Notes: generated by a model not told the origin, from the sequence alone. DNA of 64,000 nucleotides from Cristatella mucedo (GCA_009760855.2 WPIO01000002.1:8104001-8168000), one strand, 5' to 3'. Numbered from the stretch's first letter, positions 44,300 through 57,592 are shown. A program made the numbers and translations.

Positions 44300-45895
44300 T
44301 TCAGTGCAAGTATTGGTAAATGACGAGATTGAGACTTCATAGAAACAGTTTTTGTCGAAGAATCTATAAAAAACTGCAGCAATTGAAGTTACATCCTTAA
44401 ATCCCAGTGAAAATATTTCTTAGATTGTTCGTACCATTATATTTCAAGCCCCTCTATAGATTCACAACGTACCAAAAGATGACTATGTCCAGTCTCAAAA
44501 ATTACAATCTAGCAGGGTAATATTTGAGAGAAAAATACGGTGCATCTGCTTATAACAGATTTAGCAGAGGGATTTTAAATTGCAGAACCTAGATGACCAA
44601 ATTTGAGAAGTCTAAATCTGCCTCATGGCATTTACAAGTAATATTCAACGAAAACCACAGAACCAGATACATATCTGTGAAGTGCCGCATGTTGTCTTCA
44701 TGCCAATATTTAAAGCGAGGTCCAGCAGCACGCTTTCTTTTATGAGTTTATGAGCTGAGCGGCTGGGCGGACAAAAGAGTACTCTGTGCCGCCTTGCGGA
44801 GCCTGACCCGAACAACGTGTCTGACCATAATATTTTCTTACATCGGCTGCAGCAGGCTGCAGGCAGCGGGTGTGATTGCATGAGTGCTAGAGAGCGTGGT
44901 AGTTGCTTAGTTTGCTGATAGAACTCAAGATTGGTCTTGGAATATGCGCAAAAAACTGAATGCAAGGTCTTAAACAAGAAATCTTAGACATCGGGCAGGA
45001 GATTACACCTTGCGACGTTTCTTGACAAGTCGAGTTCCAGGTTAAAAAGTGTGCAGCGGCTTTTACTTTTTCTGAGAAATCCACCGGTAACCGAATTGCA
45101 TTAACTCAAAGTCAAATGAGTCGGTATGCGAACCAGCGACTTCGGTAGGAAAATATCACGGAAATGATAGCCATTGATAGTGACACTTTATAAGTTAGGG
45201 GGTTGAGTTGGTATCACGTTATATATTCCGAACCTGACTAGAGGTAGAGAGCATACACTAAAGTTCCGAGCGACATTCAGTAGTCTCTAACCTTTGCAGA
45301 GGGCAGTCATTTATTTTTGCAAAGGCAGTAATTCAGATGCTGCTTTGTTGTTCAAGCGTCCCAAGGATCAAACGAAAGATACAAGTTACGCGTCACTGAG
45401 GAAAAAATAATGTCGAGTTTCGAAGGAAAAAGTGGAACCAGTGCAGAGCTTTGAGAAGAAGAATTCGTGCATCTGCAGCAAAACACGTACAAATCCTCTC
45501 CACGAAAACCGTCACTTAGTTCAGGGCTGGGTAGGCCATCGGTTGAAGCTAGAAAAATCTCACCACGGGGATGTCGAATGTGGAAGAAAAATCTAGTGCT
45601 GTTCGAGCTTCTAACCTTCATCTGCGCCTATTGAACAACTTTCTCATCTTTTTCGCGTGGAAAATAACTACACTAGCGGAATCAAACGAGTCTCTGCACG
45701 CCCAACTGCATTGCTGCACCAAGAATGGGCTGCACTAATTTGTCACCTCCCGACACAAAGTGTTATTAGCGTTTACGTCCGTTGCAGAATTCTCTTCCAA
45801 AAATCAAAGTTTTTGCCGAAATCGTATACAAAAACGGATACAGTTAAAATCTGTTGAAAGCTTATCTATTTGTTGTTTGACCTTAATGCATCAGA
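44300..45895. other. AT-rich spacer, nothing recognised
   Basis: Open frames at 44645-44977 and 45352-45621 (minus) have no homology. No RNA gene or repeat family seen. Confidence 0.4.
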
Positions 45896-45899
45896 AATA

Positions 45900-48800
45900 A
45901 CGTGTCTATGGACATCTAAAACGCTTACTGCTTGGAGATGGGTCAGCTACGCCAGTGGCGGCGGCCATAGATTCTCCTGTTGCTTGTAACCTGCCTGTTA
46001 GGTACGATCGTTCATACCTATTATCGTTTCGTTATCACCATTCAATTGCAATCCTAAATGCAGTGGTCAGTGAATTATTCATTAACAAGAGAGTGGTGTT
46101 GCTAAGGTCAGTGAATTATGCATTAACAAACGAGAAGTGCCACCTAGAGTGCACTGGACCGCTACCGGAGGCCCCACTTGTACAGAATTCCCAGCATTAT
46201 CTCTAAACACCATGAGCGACCATCCTCACGCACTGCAGTGAATCTCTCTAACTTAGTGGGCACCAGGCCTGTGGGAGTCCTTGCGGCCTATCTTATACTT
46301 GTCATTGGAGTCCTCGCAAAATGTGCAATAACCCATAATAATAAGTGAAGCATGAACGAATTGGACTTATTCGCCTTAACCTGGCTGAAATAAATTAACT
46401 GCTTGACCATTAAGGACGAAACCCCAACAGGTTCGTCCTTCTTTCATACCCCTTGATCAATCAAAACTAGCGGTGGAGTTGCTGTAATCGCACGCTCACT
46501 ATTCAATTGCAAGCCACTTGCAGTCCCCTCGAAGCTATTGTTCCGAGTTCATCCGACAAAAAGCTAGCCAATGGCAGCAGAAGTCTATTGTCCCCCACCA
46601 GTCCTTCTGCATTTCACACATTCCTGATCTCATTTTAATTCTGCGTGCATGGAAAATATCTGTCCTCGTTACGGTTGATTTTAAAATAATTCATTTTTAT
46701 GACTTATCTGATATCTTTTGTACCACACTACGTGCACTGTCTAACTCATTTTTCCTCGTGACTCATGTGAATGGCTCTACTCACATCAATGGTCGCGCAC
46801 TCGACCAAATTGTCATCAATTTTTACGACCAAATTATACTTACTAGACCACATGCAGATCTCATTCAGTCTACAGTGCATGTCCTCCTCTGCATTAAAAG
46901 CACATGTGATTCGCGAAACTTTAAGACCCTTGATATTGATGCTGTCCAGCGCGACAATATCTTCTTTGCTCTTGCTGCTCAATCCCCCATCCGACCTGTC
47001 ATCATTGTTAGATTGCTACAACACGACACTAGCTGATAAGTACAGAGAGTTTGCACCTCCGACTAAGCACAGCAGACATTAAACTTGCTAAGTCTACTAA
47101 ACTCTAGCTTGAAAAAGCATGCGCAATATCAGGTCAATCGATAGGCATACTAAGCCTACTGTAGATCGGGCTAATCGATCATAGCAAAGGTCAAGTCTAG
47201 CTTCTATGAAAAAATTGTTATATCACAGATGCACAATCCAAAAGTTCTGACGTTGACAATCAACGATCTTCTCAATAATATTAATAATAATAATAATAAT
47301 GCACTTGATAAAGCGCCATCAGAGAACTCAATCTCCTTCTAGGCGCTTTACATTATCTGCAAAGGGAAATGCAATTGAATGGTGAGTAATATCATGCTTA
47401 ATAAACAACATGAATAACATGGCTAGGGGTGACATGCACAGGGTCAGCATGAAAATGTGGTTAGTGGCAGCATGCACAGTGTCAGCACGCATAAGCACAT
47501 GAAGGACGAATCACAGGGATCTACTAAATGCTGTCCTGAATAGGTGTGTTTTTAAGTTCTTTTTAAATGTGGTCAAGTCAGGGGATGTTGTGACGCAAGT
47601 CGGGAGTGAATTCCAAGCTTTGGGAGCATACGAACTAATTGCACGGTCTCCAAAGGATTTGAGGTTTGTACGAGGTATTTGTAGACTGATGGATTCCGAA
47701 AAGCGGGTGGTACGATGCTTGGCCTGATGGGGGAGTGTATCGGAGAGATAGGCTGGAGCCATAGAATGAAGGGACCTAAAAGTGAGCGACAAAACCTTGA
47801 AGTCAATCCGTTGCTTGACTGGTAGCCAGTGCAGGTAGGCGAGAAGTGGGTCGATAAGGCAACTGCGACGCTCACGATAGACAAGCCTAGCTGCGGAGTT
47901 TTGCACCAGCTGAAATCGCCTGATTGCACATGCCGGTAGGCCAGTCAGCAGTGAGTTGCAGAAGTCGAGACGGGATGTCACGAATGCATGGGCTCAATCG
48001 CTCCCAGGTTAGCTCCTTACCAAATGATCCCCGTGATGATCTAGCTGATCGCTTCTTTATCTTCTTTGTCAACAAGATAGACGAGATCAGGTAGCTTTTC
48101 CCGCCTGGAATCTTTTCCCTCAACTCTATGAAGCACCTGAATGTCAACATTCAAAGAGCCACGAGTGACCTCATCCTGAAGGTAGCACCCCATTGGACGA
48201 CGAAAACTAACCACACAGACCCATTTCCAACTGTCCTACTTCTACGACCAGTATCCCTTCAATCGTTACTATAAGATGTATTGGAACAAGTCGTTCAGAC
48301 CAGCTGAGCTCACATATTAAAACTTCAAACCTTGCTAGTAAGTTCCAGTCTTGTTTTAGAGCTAATCACTCCACAGAGTCAGCATTGGTTTAGATGTATA
48401 ACGACTTACTTAGGAATGCAGACTAATTCGAGTATCTCTGTTTTGTTTACTCTATCTTTCGGCAGCTTTTGATACTATCGATCACCAAGTCCTCCTTGAG
48501 CGCCTCTCATCTCGCCAGATAATCACTAGCACTGCTTTGCAATGGCTCATGTCCTATCTCAGTGGGAGATCCTAGAGTATTGATGTGAATGGAGAAAGAT
48601 CATCGAGGTACCTTTGACTTATGGGGTATTTAAAGGTTCCGTGCTAGGTCCGGTTCTTTTCACGGTTTATACTCTCCATCTTTCCCTTCTATGCATATGA
48701 AAGTCAGTTGTACCTTTGCTTTGATTGCTTCCAGCCCCCAGGACGTCAGATTATTTTGATTCCCATGCTGCATGTATTGATGAAATTCGCACAGGGATGG

Positions 48801-49722
48801 CAGTGAACTTTCTTAAATTGAATGATGATACACACCAACCTACTAGTTAGGGTTCAACCAAGTGGGATTCAGAAATTGGCAAACTTAACGCTCATAATCG
48901 GCTCTTCCAGCATAACTTCTGTTCAATATGCCCGAGATGTAGGTGTCCTGTTACAAAGTGAACTTTCATTAGACGACCACCATTGAGTCTTCCCACTTTC
49001 TGCCACATAACATGCTTTCGGGCTTGCTAAGACAGGGATACCAAATTAGATTGGTCCAAGCACTCTGCAACTCACTGCTGCTGGCCTACCAGTGTGTGTC
49101 GTTAGGCAAACAGTTACAGAAAAGTTGGTGCAAAGGTCTGCCAGCTAGGCTTTCCTTTCGTGAACACCGAAGTTCCAACATCACTCTACTTTTTGCCGTC
49201 CTGAACTGGCTTCCAGTCAAGCAACGCATCGACTTTAAGGTTCTGTCACTCACTTTTAGGTCTCTTTATTCTTTGGCACCAGCTTACCTATCATATCTAC
49301 TCCCCACCAGGCCAAGCATTGTACTCACTTCTTTTGGCAATTTAATCATCTAGCTACACCTTGTACGTACCTACAATTCTTTGGATATTGTTCCTTTACT
49401 TCCTATGACCCCAAAGCCCGGCAAATGCTTCCAACTGGCGTCATGGCATCCCCTGAGTAACCCAAATTAAAAAAGCTAAAACTTATCTATTTCGCACAGC
49501 GTATAGTGGGTTCCATATGATTCATAATGTGTGTGCTTGGGTGTACTGACACTGTGCATACTGCCGCTAGCCGTATTTGAATGCTGACCTGAGCATGTCA
49601 CCTCTAACCATGTTATGCTGGTTGTCATTGAGCACGCTATTTGCAGCAAATGTCAGTACCTACAGAGAGATTAAGTTCTCCATGGGCGCTATCCAAATAT
49701 TTTATTGTTATTATTAAGAGCA
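45900..49722 (+). mobile_element. L2 LINE (family A), near full length, interrupted
   Basis: About 3.1 kb of element once the nested insertion (47277-47992) is removed; starts TCTATGGACATCTAAAACGC like the copy at 22885. Decayed endonuclease (46518-47082), then after the nested copy the pre-RT segment from CTCAATCGCTCCCAGG. The reverse transcriptase is at 48440-48720, with the catalytic box altered from TATGCAGATGAC to TATGCATATGAA. The C-terminal part includes [20 protein letters not shown] at about 49200. The tail near 49670-49720 (AGAGAGATTAAGTTCTCCAT, GGGCGCTATCC) ends in an ATTGTTATTATTA run. Many stops and frameshifts. Confidence 0.85.
47277..47992 (-). mobile_element. L2 LINE (family A) nested in another L2, with target duplication
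   Basis: A 716-base 5'-truncated copy in opposite orientation to its host. It encodes [60 protein letters not shown] and [18 protein letters not shown] with a stop, in one open frame (47511-47981). The 3' UTR and an (AAT)n tail follow. CTCAAT at 47271-47276 and 47993-47998 flank it, and the host reads continuously across the duplication when compared with the copy at 24345-24375. Confidence 0.92.
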
Positions 49723-50039
49723 CGATCGCTTCATCGTGAGATTTGTTGGCGATTTATCAGGAGCTGTAGGAAAAGAAGAGTTTCAGATAGGCATAAGATG
49801 AAACGAATTACTGGCTGATTATAGCGAGGACCACCGTTATATAAATCGCGCTTCTCCTGGATTAATCGAGCAAATGTTTATTTAAATGCAGCCGGAATGA
49901 AGCAATTCAAAAAAATCATCTTTAAAATCTAATAAAGCAGATACAAAGTTAGTGACGATCTGTGTCAACTGCGGTAACAAAGTGATGTTGGAGTTGCTTT
50001 TTTGCAAAAACGCAAGATGAGGCAGGATATTTCAATTTC

Positions 50040-50400
50040 TAAATTAGCCACCTGCCCTGGCTACCTTTTAAGCAATGGGCATCCTACAGTTCTGTTCTGC
50101 TAGCCACAAATAAGATCCTTTATCATCTTGACCCGGATTGCCTATCTCCCTGAGAGGGCTTTATCAAGTGTATTATTATTATCATTATTATTTTCTAAAT
50201 TACTTGCTCCACAGCCATCCAATATTGTCCAGCCAATTATTTAATAACTCTGATCGTGTAACTTGGCTTCTAACCAACATTAAACACTATGGAAGCTGGG
50301 CCTCCAGTCTTTATGCTTCCTTGATCCGAACTTGCTACCGAACCAGCTTCTCAACATCCCTGATTTAACGAAACATTTAAGTGGAGGCGCACAAACACAC
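50040..50400 (+). mobile_element. L2 LINE (family A), diverged pieces
   Basis: CCTGCCCTGGCTACCTTTTA-type sequence followed by AGAGGGCTTTATCAAGTGTA and an (ATT)n run at 50155-50195. Then a second piece reads TNIKHYGSWASSLYASLIRT, a decayed version of [16 protein letters not shown]. Confidence 0.55.
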
Positions 50401-50894
50401 ATTCCTAACAGTGTTTTGTTATATGTCTGAATCGTCCTTGACACCCTTGGAAGCATTGAAAGTGGGCACGTTATCAGTAGTGGAGCTCGGATTGTCAGCA
50501 ATTGGAAAATGACTGCACAGTTTTTATTTATGAAGGGCAAGACCCATGAGATTTTCATGTAAGCGGGGATAGACCCGAAATTAGTGAGAAATTTCAATGC
50601 AAAACAACAGCGTTTACCCGACATAAACTCGGCGGCGGTCGTTCAATGAGTGGAATTAAGACATAATTTCGTCGTTGGTGAGGGTCGCGTAGGGGAGCGT
50701 AAGAATAGGAAGCGGCCCCAATCGCTCCCTCGCTGTGGTGGGGTTGGGCATTTGCCCCCCCCCGCCCCCTTCCTGGCTCCGCCACTGCATATTGCCATTA
50801 TTAGAAACTTGATGTGATGCCTACTAGCAAGCATGCAAGTGCCCGAGAATGCGGTTACATGAACATTTTATAATTATTTTAATATATATGAAAA

Positions 50895-51410
50895 GCGTGA
50901 ACGTAATGGAATTTAATGTATCTCACTCTGTTATTTCAGAAAGCCACAAAGTCTATTTGGGTGTTACGCAGGAGTATTTTTTATAGCTCACTCACAGACT
51001 AGGCGGCTTTCGGTACGCATTCGATGGCCAACAGGCTTCGTCTCTCGCAACAAAGAGAAAGTGGGAAGCATAGCAGAGTCAGGAGAGCAGCTGAGATAGT
51101 GAGTAGCATGGAAGTAGCAGCTCAGCACCGCTGGAAAGAATGTGCCGTAGTTGGCAGGAGCAGAGTAGTTGTCGTTGCGTAAGAGTCGTGGAAGCGAGTT
51201 CCACAGTCTAGGACCTGCAGAGCTAAAACCTCTGTCGCCAACTGTCTTGAAGCGAATGAATGGAACAGCTAATATATTGTCAGAGACGAGGATAGCGGGC
51301 GGTGTTCTTTTAGGTTGCTTTATAATTGAATTATATTCATATATTTTTTAATGGCTTCGAAGATAGGCTGCCAATGAAAAAAGTGCTAAAGGATACCGCA
51401 GTATGACTAT
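50895..51410 (-). mobile_element. LINE family B, 3' fragment
   Basis: Shares AATGTATCTC, GGCTTTCGGTACGCATTCG, CAACAAAGAGAAAGTGGGAA, GTGAGTAGCATGGAAGTAGC and GGAAGCGAGTTCCACAGTCT with the other family B copies. The last corresponds on the minus strand to the GPRLWNSLP block. Confidence 0.75.
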
Positions 51411-51634
51411 AAGAAGAAGTGAAAAGATAAGTCTACTGCAGCATGCTTTAAGTCATGTGAATTAGGTTTTGAAGTAGTTGTATGCACCATTTGCCAATCG
51501 GAAACCCGACCTCGTACTCTGAGTTCCATGCATGCCTTCTCTAAACTCTCCAAAACATGAGCTGATTGCGACTTTATTATTCCTGCTACTAACATTCACA
51601 TGAAATAGTCAACACTAGTAGAGACTAGAGCTAC

Positions 51635-51700
51635 TGAAAAGTACTACTGAGTAGCTACTGAGTAAGCTACTGAGTAGCTACTGAGCTACTGAAAAGTTAT
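51635..51700 (+). repeat. CTACTGAG-type tandem repeat
   Basis: Six imperfect units of CTACTGAGTAG/CTACTGAAAAG between two family B LINE fragments. Confidence 0.8.
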
Positions 51701-51829
51701 TGGCATCCATGGGTCCCAGCCTGTTTTCCGAATCTGGCAGCAGATTTTGTTCAATCATCAAGACAACTCTCATAAGAAAACTTCAAAATTAGACTGCTTG
51801 CTTTGAAAACACAGCAACGACGAGGTAAT

Positions 51830-52860
51830 TTAAAATTATGTATCTCCGTCTGTAAGTCAACAAAGCTACACAGATTATGTGCATGTTACTCAGGAGAGTT
51901 TTGTATAGCGCACGCAAAGCCTAAACAACCTTTGGTGTGCTTTCACTAGCCAATATACTTCATATCATGCAAAAAAGAGAAAGTAGGAAGCATAGCTGAG
52001 TTAGGAGAGAAGATGAGGTAGAGAGTAGCATGGGAGTAGCAGCTCAGGACGTATGAAAATGATGTGCCGTAGACGGAAGCATAAGAGTAGATGTCGTTGC
52101 GTAGGAATTGTGGAAGTACCTTCCACAGCCTAGGAAATGCAGAGCCAAAGCTTCTGTCGCCAACGATATTTAAGCTGAATTATGGAACAGCTAACTTATT
52201 GCCCTTACAGGACCCGAGGGCACGATGACGCTGAAACTAGCGCAGCAGTCCAGCTAGGTGTAAAGATGCCAAGCCGTGGCGGGCCTTGTGAGTCAGCGTA
52301 TGAACTTTACTCAGTATCCACTGATCAGCCGCCAGACATTCAAGCTCTTTCAGCCAAGAGAAAGATTGACAACACTTGGGGATTTGTAAAATAACCTTGC
52401 TTGAAGCCGCATTCATCACCAGCTGCTGAAGCCAAACTGTTCCTTTCGTTAGCCATCCAAAATCAAATTGCAATAATCTAGCTGAGAAAGAACGAAGAAC
52501 CTGGGAGCCAATTTATTCTTTTGGCAAGCCACCATGAAAGACCGCAATTCATTTTAGACAGGGATTGGATGTGATGACTAGCTGTGGAAACAGTCTTCTT
52601 AAGGAAGCTTTTAGCTTTAGGCAGCTGAGACACCTAAATTTTGAGCACACGGGAATGGTCGCACAACAGCGTCACCTATTAAACGAGCGAAGAAGTCTTC
52701 CATTCCAGCAACACACTTGGAGTGTCATAAAAGCAGCAGCTATATTTTATCGTCGTTTAGTTTAATGAAATTTGCCCAAATCCAGCATTGAATGTCAGCA
52801 AGGAAAGCATTCAGTTTACCAGTCGCTGTAGCAGACTCATTTGGTTTTTAATGACAAATC
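51830..52860 (-). mobile_element. LINE family B, longest copy
   Basis: The minus strand carries, in order: AASSKVILQIPKC, LTHKARHGLASLHLAGLL (the LTFKALHGLAPxYLxELL block), VGDRSFGSAFPRLWKVLPQF, LRNDIYS, then the non-coding 3' part ending near GAGATACATAATTTTAAA. The order and words are typical of CR1/L2-type LINE C-termini, but the sequence is distinct from L2 family A. Frames are broken. Confidence 0.8.
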
Positions 52861-52869
52861 CTGCTGAAT

Positions 52870-54185
52870 GTCGCCAGCATCAAAGCGATAGCCTATTCCA
52901 CTTTCCCGAATCACTTTAAGGTGCTGCATTGTCACACTTGTATCTACTGTTAGCGCCATTGCTAATTTCTCATTATGCTGACTACGTGAAACAGTGTGAC
53001 TAGAAAGCCATTTTATGCAGTATGAGACAAAATAATGGAGAGTTATATGATAGGTACTTCAGCAACTTCCTTCGGTGCGTATGATGGTATTCTGGCAAAG
53101 CTCATAGGACTAAGGTTTCTGAAAGATTTTTAACCATAAATTAAATTCCCAAGCATTGAGAAGAGCTATCAACCGTTTTGATATACATATTTTACGACGT
53201 GATGGCGTTACGACATGATGGCATATTTTACGATGTTATGACCGCCTGCAAAAGGTACATGATACAAGCACCGTGCGAAATGTTTTGAAAGGCTTATTAC
53301 TCAGCTTATCACATGTAACCTGCTGACTTCCCTTTTAAAAAAATCTCTTCAATGCAGAATTTTAACTAGCTCATGCGTATTTTGTGGCAATATTCAGAGA
53401 GGCATTTATGATAAACTGAAGGCAATATTTGAACTTCATTAAAGATAAAAACACACATAGTCCGAAACTGTATGTCGTCCCTGTTTAAATACATATCCTG
53501 TCTTGTATCCCGGATGCAGAGTATTTGGCAAACAGCGACTCACTCGACGCACTTGAAAATTTTTGTGCTGAAGGTTAAGTGCGCACGTGAGGTTAAGTCC
53601 AGGAAAGATTTGAATTTTATTCTGAGAGACTGGTCTAACGTCTCAAAAGCTCAGGATTTGTAGTTCAAGCACATTAAGAAGTATTGCTTCGAATTTGGAA
53701 TGGCAAGAAAGTCGTGTGGAGCCTCAAACGCTTAGTTTCAGAAATTAATTTAGTTTAATTTTGATGTTAATGAAACCTAATGTTAAGCAATTGCTGATAT
53801 GGCTATGGAATGGCTCAATCAGTAAACACTGGGTCGGTTGCAGAAAATACAAAAATAATAGAAAGTACTACAGAGAATACAAAATATAAATACAAATTTT
53901 GAGAGGAGCGCTTGTGACTATGTTTTTCGGAATGTATGCTCGAAGTATTTCGAAGACCTTGCAAAGCAAATTTAACCTCTCTACGAAATGCCACACCTCA
54001 AGGCTGCTTGCTGTTAATATTCGTGAGCTAAGGTAGTGCTTCCCAAAGAAGAGGTATAGTAATTTCAATATTTCCAACCCCAAAGTCAGTGCAAATTGCC
54101 GACAGGCTATAGTGAGTATTATCAAAGGTCAGCTTTGACGCTATATATTGTAGGTAGAGAGCATCGGTCAATAGCATAACGCTCA
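52870..54185. other. AT-rich spacer, nothing recognised
   Basis: No gene, RNA or repeat family identified. A short GATGGCATATTTTACGA-type duplication lies near 53200-53240. Confidence 0.4.
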
Positions 54186-54189
54186 CGAC

Positions 54190-55550
54190 TGCACAAACTC
54201 TGCCAGATCAATAATAATTAGAAATCTTTACAGAGCTCCTGTAAAACTAAATCTCTTAGTTGACGCTTTACAAAGGCTGTAAGGGAAGAATGCTAATACG
54301 GCTGGTGAAAACATATCCCGCATCAGCACACGTTAGAGCAAAAACGACAAACCACGCGGAACTAGCGAATGCAGCGAGAAACAGGCAAGTTAGTAGCTTC
54401 AGTTTTAATTTCAATAAGTCAGAGGATGTTGTGATTTCAGTAGGGAGTGAGCTCCAAGCTTTAGGAGTATAAGTAAAAGCACAGTTTCTGCAGAACTGGA
54501 AGCTTTTTTAGAGGCGCAGCTATAAGACTTGAGCCTGATTTGGAATCAATAAGGACAGGCCGGCTGGAGAAAGAGAATGAGGGAACCTAAAAGTGAGTGA
54601 AAAAACCTTATAGTGGATAAAATGATTGACTGGAAGCCAGTTTAGGTCCATGGAAAGTGGTGCGATGTGGCATGTGGGACACTTGCGACAGACAACCCTA
54701 GCTTTTGAGGATTGCCCTGACTGTGAGGGCTTTATTGCACACGCCGGAAGACGTGAAGCTAGCGAGTTACAGAAGTCAAGACTTGATGTCACACATGCAT
54801 GGATCAACTTCTTAATGGTACTCCTGTATAAGCAGGCCCAAATTTTTGAAATCTTAATTAGCTGAAAGTATTATAAGACTTTACGGTAGAACTGACGTGA
54901 TCGTATAGTGAAAGGACATTTCGGAACAGAACACTAAAGATTTCGTGCAAATGCTACACGAGATATAATGGCCAAGCCTATTTTAATTGGTAGGTTTTCA
55001 AATTTCTGAGCTACAACTAGATTTCCTGTAACTCAAATGAGTGAATGTTACAGTCCTACAGCGAATCTCATAACGAGTGGTGCAAGTAGCTAGGAGAGTT
55101 AGACACACTGAAAGGCATAGCGGATCAAAGTACTCTTATATCTGTGTGTCATCTGCATAGAAATGCAAGCATAAATTATGCTTGGCAATAGCATCGGTAG
55201 GAAGGAGAGTATATGCGGTGAAAGAAGTAGACCTAAACAAACTCCTGGCATACTCCACACTCTAATGGTTCCTCAAATGACTGTTGCCCTTTTAAACAAA
55301 TGCTCTGGAGTGTACCACTGAGAGAGTATCTAAACTATTGCATTGCATTGTGTTTGATGCCATGGTGAGGTTACAGGCAGTCGAGAAATACTTAGTGATC
55401 GAAATTATCAAGAGCTGTCGAAAAGGTAATTCAAAACAAGCAAAGAGATTCCATACGCGCTCGAATTCCTGAAAAGCTCGTTATAGATCCTTATCAAAGC
55501 CATCTCTGCGGAGTGATTCGCTCTAAAAACTGATTGCTCTTAGATAATTG
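54190..55550 (-). mobile_element. L2 LINE (family A), old 1.35-kb copy
   Basis: Read on the minus strand from 55550: FRANHSAE (for FQSGCRANHSSES), STALDNFDH (for SAALDTIDH), the catalytic box FYADDT at about 55150-55166, then RLPACAIKPSQSGQSSKARV, VCRKCPTCHIAPLSMDLNWL, PVNHFIHYKVFSLTFRFPHS, and a decayed tail (AAAGCGTCAACTAAGAGATT). Highly mutated compared with the other copies. Confidence 0.75.
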
Positions 55551-55926
55551 CTAATGTTTTGATAATTAAAGGCTGTTTTCTAAATAGAATGACTTCCTAG
55601 CCGACAAAAAACTTCCTTCATCAGCAGCAAATATACTGAACTTCTAATTTATATAGTCCAGTTCTTACATTTAATTGTACTTAATTTGTATGTGGTTTTC
55701 TATTCGATGACAACATGATTTTTACACTGGATAATATTTTGTTGTTGCATCATGTTAAAAACTGCTGCTTTTCTTTAATCTATTATAAATAAACTGCGTT
55801 AGCAGTGGCAAACTTCATCACAAATTCCTTTCTCCGCACTGCCGCAACGCTGAGATCACCGATGGGCGAAGCCTCAGACAGCTGAGGCAGGGGAAAGGCG
55901 AGCTAAGGGGACGTGGCGCGTTCTTG

Positions 55927-55955
55927 CGAGGGGGGGGGGTGGGGTGGGGGTTGGG
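55927..55955 (+). repeat. G-rich tract
   Basis: G9, TGGGGTG, GGGG and TTGGGGG runs: four or more G-runs on one strand, capable in principle of G-quadruplex folding. Confidence 0.6.
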
Positions 55956-56599
55956 GGTGCGAAATGCCAATATTGTTTGCAGATTTGAGCCCCTTTGAAG
56001 TTTTTGAATTGTTGCTCATATTTTTAATTTTTGGCATTTTTGGCCACCTTTTCTTAGATTTTGCACAGACTTTTGCTTTTTCTTACCGGTTTCATCTGAC
56101 TATACCTTTGTGTACGTCGTTGTTGCTGGATAGATAAATAGGTATAAACAGAGAAGTTCACCGCATGCTCTACGTATTTAAATTTCACTGCAATGCCTAT
56201 ACAATAATGTCTGACTAGAAAAATATATTTGACTCTAAAATAGAGCCGTCTGTGAAAGGGCCGCTTAAGTTGACCCCAGTCAACTCATGCCGTTAAACTT
56301 CATAAAACAAGCATCTTAGCATAGCCATTTTTTAAGTACCACAAAAAGTTGGTTTAAGTGTTATGGGCTGAACATATAAGCAGTAATCATAAGGCTACAC
56401 TCGCAACCACTTGATTTACAAATGTCAATAGTCATAGAGGGCAGCACCAGTTCAATTAATGCGCGCAGGCTCGGTGAACTCAGCTGCGAAGAAGCCTGGA
56501 ATTATTCGTAATGACTGCTCATTAAGCAGCTAATCGACTAGAAGATTATATCTCTTCCCGGTACGTTACCTGTTTTCCTGGTCCAGTCCACATGTCAGT

Positions 56600-57095
56600 G
56601 ATAGCTTTAAATCATGCTTACTATCGCACCCACTGTTCTTCTGAATCGGGCTGGTTGGTTAGGCCCCTAACTAAGTTCAAACATTTGTGGAAGGTGGTTT
56701 TATTTACTCCCCATTTCAATATGGAGCTCATTGCTGACTGGTACAACGTCATCTCCCGATTTGGGGACGTTCAGCTGCTAAAAGCCGAAGGGTACCTTAC
56801 TGCTTTTACTCCGTCTGAGTAAATTGTCCTTGTTTTTTGATGCTCCACAGCTGTGCAAGTTTAGTCTACCGCAAACAGCTATATCTTTTTTTTTACAACA
56901 ACCAAGTAAACGTTTTTGCTGTATGTGCTTTTGAGTATTGACCTATTCAGGATTCAGTGCATGTTGCTCACCTGAGGTCCTACTGACCAGCTGCCGCGAA
57001 TGTTTTCTTTCGTGCTTTCAATGTTTGTCGATTCATGAGTCTTGTGTGTGCTTTTGCGTGCTTTTCTGAGCATTATGTTTTGTGTGTAATTTACT
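56600..57095 (+). mobile_element. L2 LINE (family A), very diverged 3' fragment
   Basis: YRTHCSSESGWLVRPLTKFK aligns loosely to [20 protein letters not shown], and the following 3' UTR keeps GTGTGTGCTTTTGCGTGCTT for the usual ATGTGCTTATGCGTGCTGAC. The similarity is weak and judged by order of blocks. Confidence 0.45.
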
Positions 57096-57099
57096 CTGG

Positions 57100-57185
57100 G
57101 TAAGTAATAGTAATAATAATGATGCAATTAATAAAGCACTCCCAGATAACTCAAATCTCTTTCTAGGCGCCTTACATTTGCTGGT
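57100..57185 (-). mobile_element. L2 LINE (family A), tail fragment
   Basis: AATAATAATGATGCAATTAA, AAGCACTCCCAGATAACTCA and CTTTCTAGGCGCCTTACATT: an inverted L2 tail with its (AAT)n end. A partial plus-strand tail follows at about 57235-57275. Confidence 0.7.
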
Positions 57186-57573
57186 TATTCTCTCGCTGGG
57201 GTTGTAAGCGAAGGACGCATATTTTTTGTCGCGGTGCTATATAAAATAGTTCTATTTTAATTGCATTATTATTATTGCTGTCACGCCTACATTGACTCTT
57301 CAGTCCTATTCACTCAGTCTGCAGACAGGCACCTAGTGTATCTACAAGCTGGCCTCTTCCATCAAGCGCAGGAAAATATCTATTGATCTTGTGACAACAG
57401 CTATTTAAGTGTTGACAGGTTTCTAGGTCAGAAAGGCAAATGAGCGATCGCATTGTTTCTACCCCTCGCCGCTTGAGAACCCACCGTTTCTCATAATTTT
57501 ATATCTCAGCAGACCCAGTAATCTACCAGTGACCGGTATAATATAGAGACTTAGTTTCCAGATTAGACCGGCC

Positions 57574-57592
57574 GGCGGGGGGGGGGGTGGTG
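57574..57592 (+). repeat. G-rich tract
   Basis: GGCGGGGGGGGGGTGGTGGG in AT-rich surroundings. Confidence 0.7.
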
